This document shows positions 32,308 to 33,956 of a stretch of 33,956 bases of DNA, piece after piece. Below the pieces are notes generated by a model. It did not search any database, was not told where the DNA came from, and saw nothing but the letters and a program-made list of their open reading frames with translations. This DNA comes from Actinomycetes bacterium (lineage in GTDB: Bacteria > Actinomycetota > Acidimicrobiia > Acidimicrobiales > RAAP-2): the NCBI GenBank assembly GCA_021845725.1, contig JAJZVL010000026.1, positions 1 to 33,956 of the forward strand. The letters are read 5' to 3'. Every line of letters begins with the position of its first letter. The stretch's first letter is position 1. The position numbers and the translations under genes are program-made.

Positions 32308-33897
32308 GTGACCGTTGCTGTCCATTCAGCGACCTTGACTGGGGCGGCCGGTCGGCCGGTTGTCGTGGAGGTGCACGACTCGGGTGGTCTTCCCGGCTTC
32401 ACGATCGTCGGACTTCCCGACGCGGCCGTGCGCGAGTCGCGTGACCGTGTGCGAGCGGCGCTTCTCTCGAGCACATTCTCGTGGCCACTTCGGCGTGTCA
32501 CGGTGAACCTGGCACCCACTGCGGTGCGGAAGGCGGGCGCGGGTCTGGATCTTCCGATCGCGTTGGGCGTGCTCGTCGCCGTCGGCGAGCTACCGGCGAC
32601 GGCGCTGGATGGTGTCGCATTCGTCGGCGAGCTTGGGCTCGACGGGAGCCTGCGCCATGTGCCCGGGACGATCGCGCTTGCAGAAGCGGTGCGACCTGAA
32701 CGGCTCGTCGTCCCGGCGTGCGACCTCCCGGAGGCGGCTGCCGTCCGGCCTGGTTGCAGCTTCGCCATGCCGAGCCTTCGAGTGCTCGTCGAGACCCTTC
32801 GAGGGGCGCAGCCGTGGCCGCGCCCTGCACCCGAGCACCGTTCAGCAGGTGCAGCAGCTCGTCGCGTGCGATTCGAAGAGGCGTCATCCGACGTCCCCCC
32901 CGGGGCTGCGACCTGGCGCGCACGCGCCCTCTTGCGTTATGGGGACCTTGCGGACGTGAAGGGTCAACGTGTAGGCCGCCGCGCCGTCGAGGTCGCCGCC
33001 GCGGGCGGCCATCACCTTCTTCTCGTCGGGCCACCGGGCTCGGGAAAATCCATGCTCGCCGTCCGTCTCGCTGGGCTATTGCCGCCACTCTCGCGGCTCG
33101 AGGCGCTCGAGGTGACCAGGATCCACTCAGCCGCGGGGTTGCCGATGCCCGAAGGCGGGATCGTCTGGGACCCGCCGTTCCGCGCGCCGCACCACAGCGC
33201 CTCGGCGGTGTCGCTCGTCGGTGGGGGAGCCGGGGCGATGCGACCGGGGGAGATCAGCCTGGCCACCCATGGCGTCCTCTTCTTGGACGAGATGGGTGAG
33301 TTTCCCTCGTTGGCGCTCGACGTGCTGCGCCAACCGCTCGAAGAGGGCGTGGTCCGAGTGAGCCGGGCGGGAGGCACCGCTGAATTCCCGGCGCGGTTCC
33401 TCCTCGTGGGCGCGATGAACCCCTGTCCATGTGGGGACGGGGGAGTGCCCGGCTCGTGCCGTTGCTCGCCGGCGGCGCGAGCGCGCTACATGCGGCGACT
33501 CTCTGGCCCTCTCCTCGATCGCTTCGACCTGGTCGTTTCGCTGCGGCGCACGACCGCCGACGAGTTGTTCGCGCCTGCGAGCGGGGAGACGACGGTGACG
33601 GTCGCTGAACGTGTTGCCGAGGCACGGCTGCTCTCGCGCTCGCGAGAAATGCGCTGCAACGCCGAGATCCCCGCGTCGAGCCTGGCGGAGCTTGCTCCGC
33701 TCTCTCGGGACGCCGAGGCACTGCTCGAACGGGGAGTGAGGGCGGGGCGGTTGAGCGGGCGCGGTGTCGACCGGGTACGCCGGGTCGCTCGCACGATTGC
33801 CGATCTCGGTGGTGACGGTGGACCGATCGGTGAAACGCACGTCGCAGAGGCGATGGCACTGCGGGCTGGACGAGAGGTGCTCGACATCGGCTCTTGA
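32308..33897 (+). CDS. comM: ComM / YifB family Mg-chelatase-like AAA+ ATPase
   Basis: ComM is a hexameric helicase that promotes branch migration during natural transformation; in non-competent bacteria its role is unclear. The product has 529 residues from GTG 32308 (TTG 32299 adds three). The N-terminal Lon-like domain (about 1-165) has GLPGFTIVGLPDAAVRESRDRV and KAGAGLDLPIALGVL. The AAA+ part has Walker A GPPGSGKS at 241-248, Walker B LFLDEM with D327-E328, and the family's AMNPCPCG. Neither start has a Shine-Dalgarno. In mycobacteria dprA follows; here the window ends 59 bases after the stop. Confidence 0.95.
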   Translation: MTVAVHSATLTGAAGRPVVVEVHDSGGLPGFTIVGLPDAAVRESRDRVRAALLSSTFSWPLRRVTVNLAPTAVRKAGAGLDLPIALGVLVAVGELPATALDGVAFVGELGLDGSLRHVPGTIALAEAVRPERLVVPACDLPEAAAVRPGCSFAMPSLRVLVETLRGAQPWPRPAPEHRSAGAAARRVRFEEASSDVPPGAATWRARALLRYGDLADVKGQRVGRRAVEVAAAGGHHLLLVGPPGSGKSMLAVRLAGLLPPLSRLEALEVTRIHSAAGLPMPEGGIVWDPPFRAPHHSASAVSLVGGGAGAMRPGEISLATHGVLFLDEMGEFPSLALDVLRQPLEEGVVRVSRAGGTAEFPARFLLVGAMNPCPCGDGGVPGSCRCSPAARARYMRRLSGPLLDRFDLVVSLRRTTADELFAPASGETTVTVAERVAEARLLSRSREMRCNAEIPASSLAELAPLSRDAEALLERGVRAGRLSGRGVDRVRRVARTIADLGGDGGPIGETHVAEAMALRAGREVLDIGS

Positions 33898-33920
33898 GGC
33901 GGGAACCTCTCTGGCCTCCT

Positions 33921-33956
33921 CCTGCGCGTCGGCGTCCTGCGCGTCGGCGTCCTGCG
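33921..33956. repeat. 15-bp tandem repeat at the window edge
   Basis: CCTGCGCGTCGGCGT occurs at 33921-33935 and 33936-33950, with a third copy starting at 33951 and cut by the window end. It lies directly after comM; whether it is intergenic or the start of the next gene (dprA would be expected) cannot be told. Confidence 0.75.

Noticed and set aside
1-33956. A defence island, CRISPR array or prophage
   Set aside because: No cas, toxin-antitoxin, integrase or phage gene is recognisable and no spaced repeats occur; apart from the element end and the orphan methyltransferase, the window is housekeeping.

Overview
The window is very GC-rich and carries a gene order typical of Actinomycetota: rpmB / fakA-like - recG - rsmD - coaD - sepIVA-like - yceD - rpmF - plsX - acpP - rnc - mutM - smc - ftsY - ffh - rpsP - khpA - rimM - trmD - rplS - DUF2469 - yraN - comM. 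DUF2469, the SepIVA-like protein beside coaD and yceD, the FtsY with an N-terminal membrane anchor and the GTP-type PEP carboxykinase all point to this phylum. A deep branch such as Acidimicrobiia is my guess, from the extended S16 and KhpA proteins and the gene-order differences; it is not proven.

Layout. 1-233: right end of an IS200/IS605-type (TnpB) element, with a possible tnpB 3' fragment and omega-RNA scaffold, abutting trpD (239-1387). 1342-2253 (minus): orphan beta-class DNA methyltransferase whose 3' end overlaps trpD. 2328-3509: alpha-methylacyl-CoA racemase. 3556-7221 (minus): GTP-PEPCK followed by an MFS transporter. 7384-8346: thiL. 8382-9899 (minus): rpmB followed by a D,D-carboxypeptidase. 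From 10028 onward every gene is on the plus strand.

The plus-strand block is a densely packed housekeeping chain with many ATGA/GTGA overlaps. It covers replication-fork rescue (recG), rRNA and tRNA modification (rsmD, trmD), CoA and lipid precursors (coaD, plsX, acpP), septation (sepIVA), RNA processing (rnc), base-excision repair (mutM), chromosome organisation (smc), the signal-recognition pathway (ftsY, ffh) and ribosome assembly (rpsP, khpA, rimM, rplS). Insertions relative to the usual actinobacterial order are an aldo/keto reductase between mutM and smc, and a PaaG-like enoyl-CoA hydratase/isomerase plus a small hypothetical gene between yraN and comM. lepB and rnhB, usually between rplS and DUF2469, are absent.

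The most notable non-gene signals are: the TnpB-type element end that supplies trpD with its ribosome binding site and would make trpD the omega-RNA guide; a recurring TAGnnT box exactly 9 nt before the start codons of fakA, smc, ftsY and ffh (and TACCGT 6 nt before rsmD), suggesting leaderless or near-leaderless transcripts; a back-to-back pair of -10 boxes between rpmB and fakA; a three-copy alternating palindrome over the smc stop codon; hairpins ahead of rpmF; and an unusually long acidic low-complexity N-terminus on KhpA next to an S16 with a repeat-built tail. No tRNA, rRNA, CRISPR array, prophage or defence island was seen. Several start codons are my choice among alternatives and are flagged.
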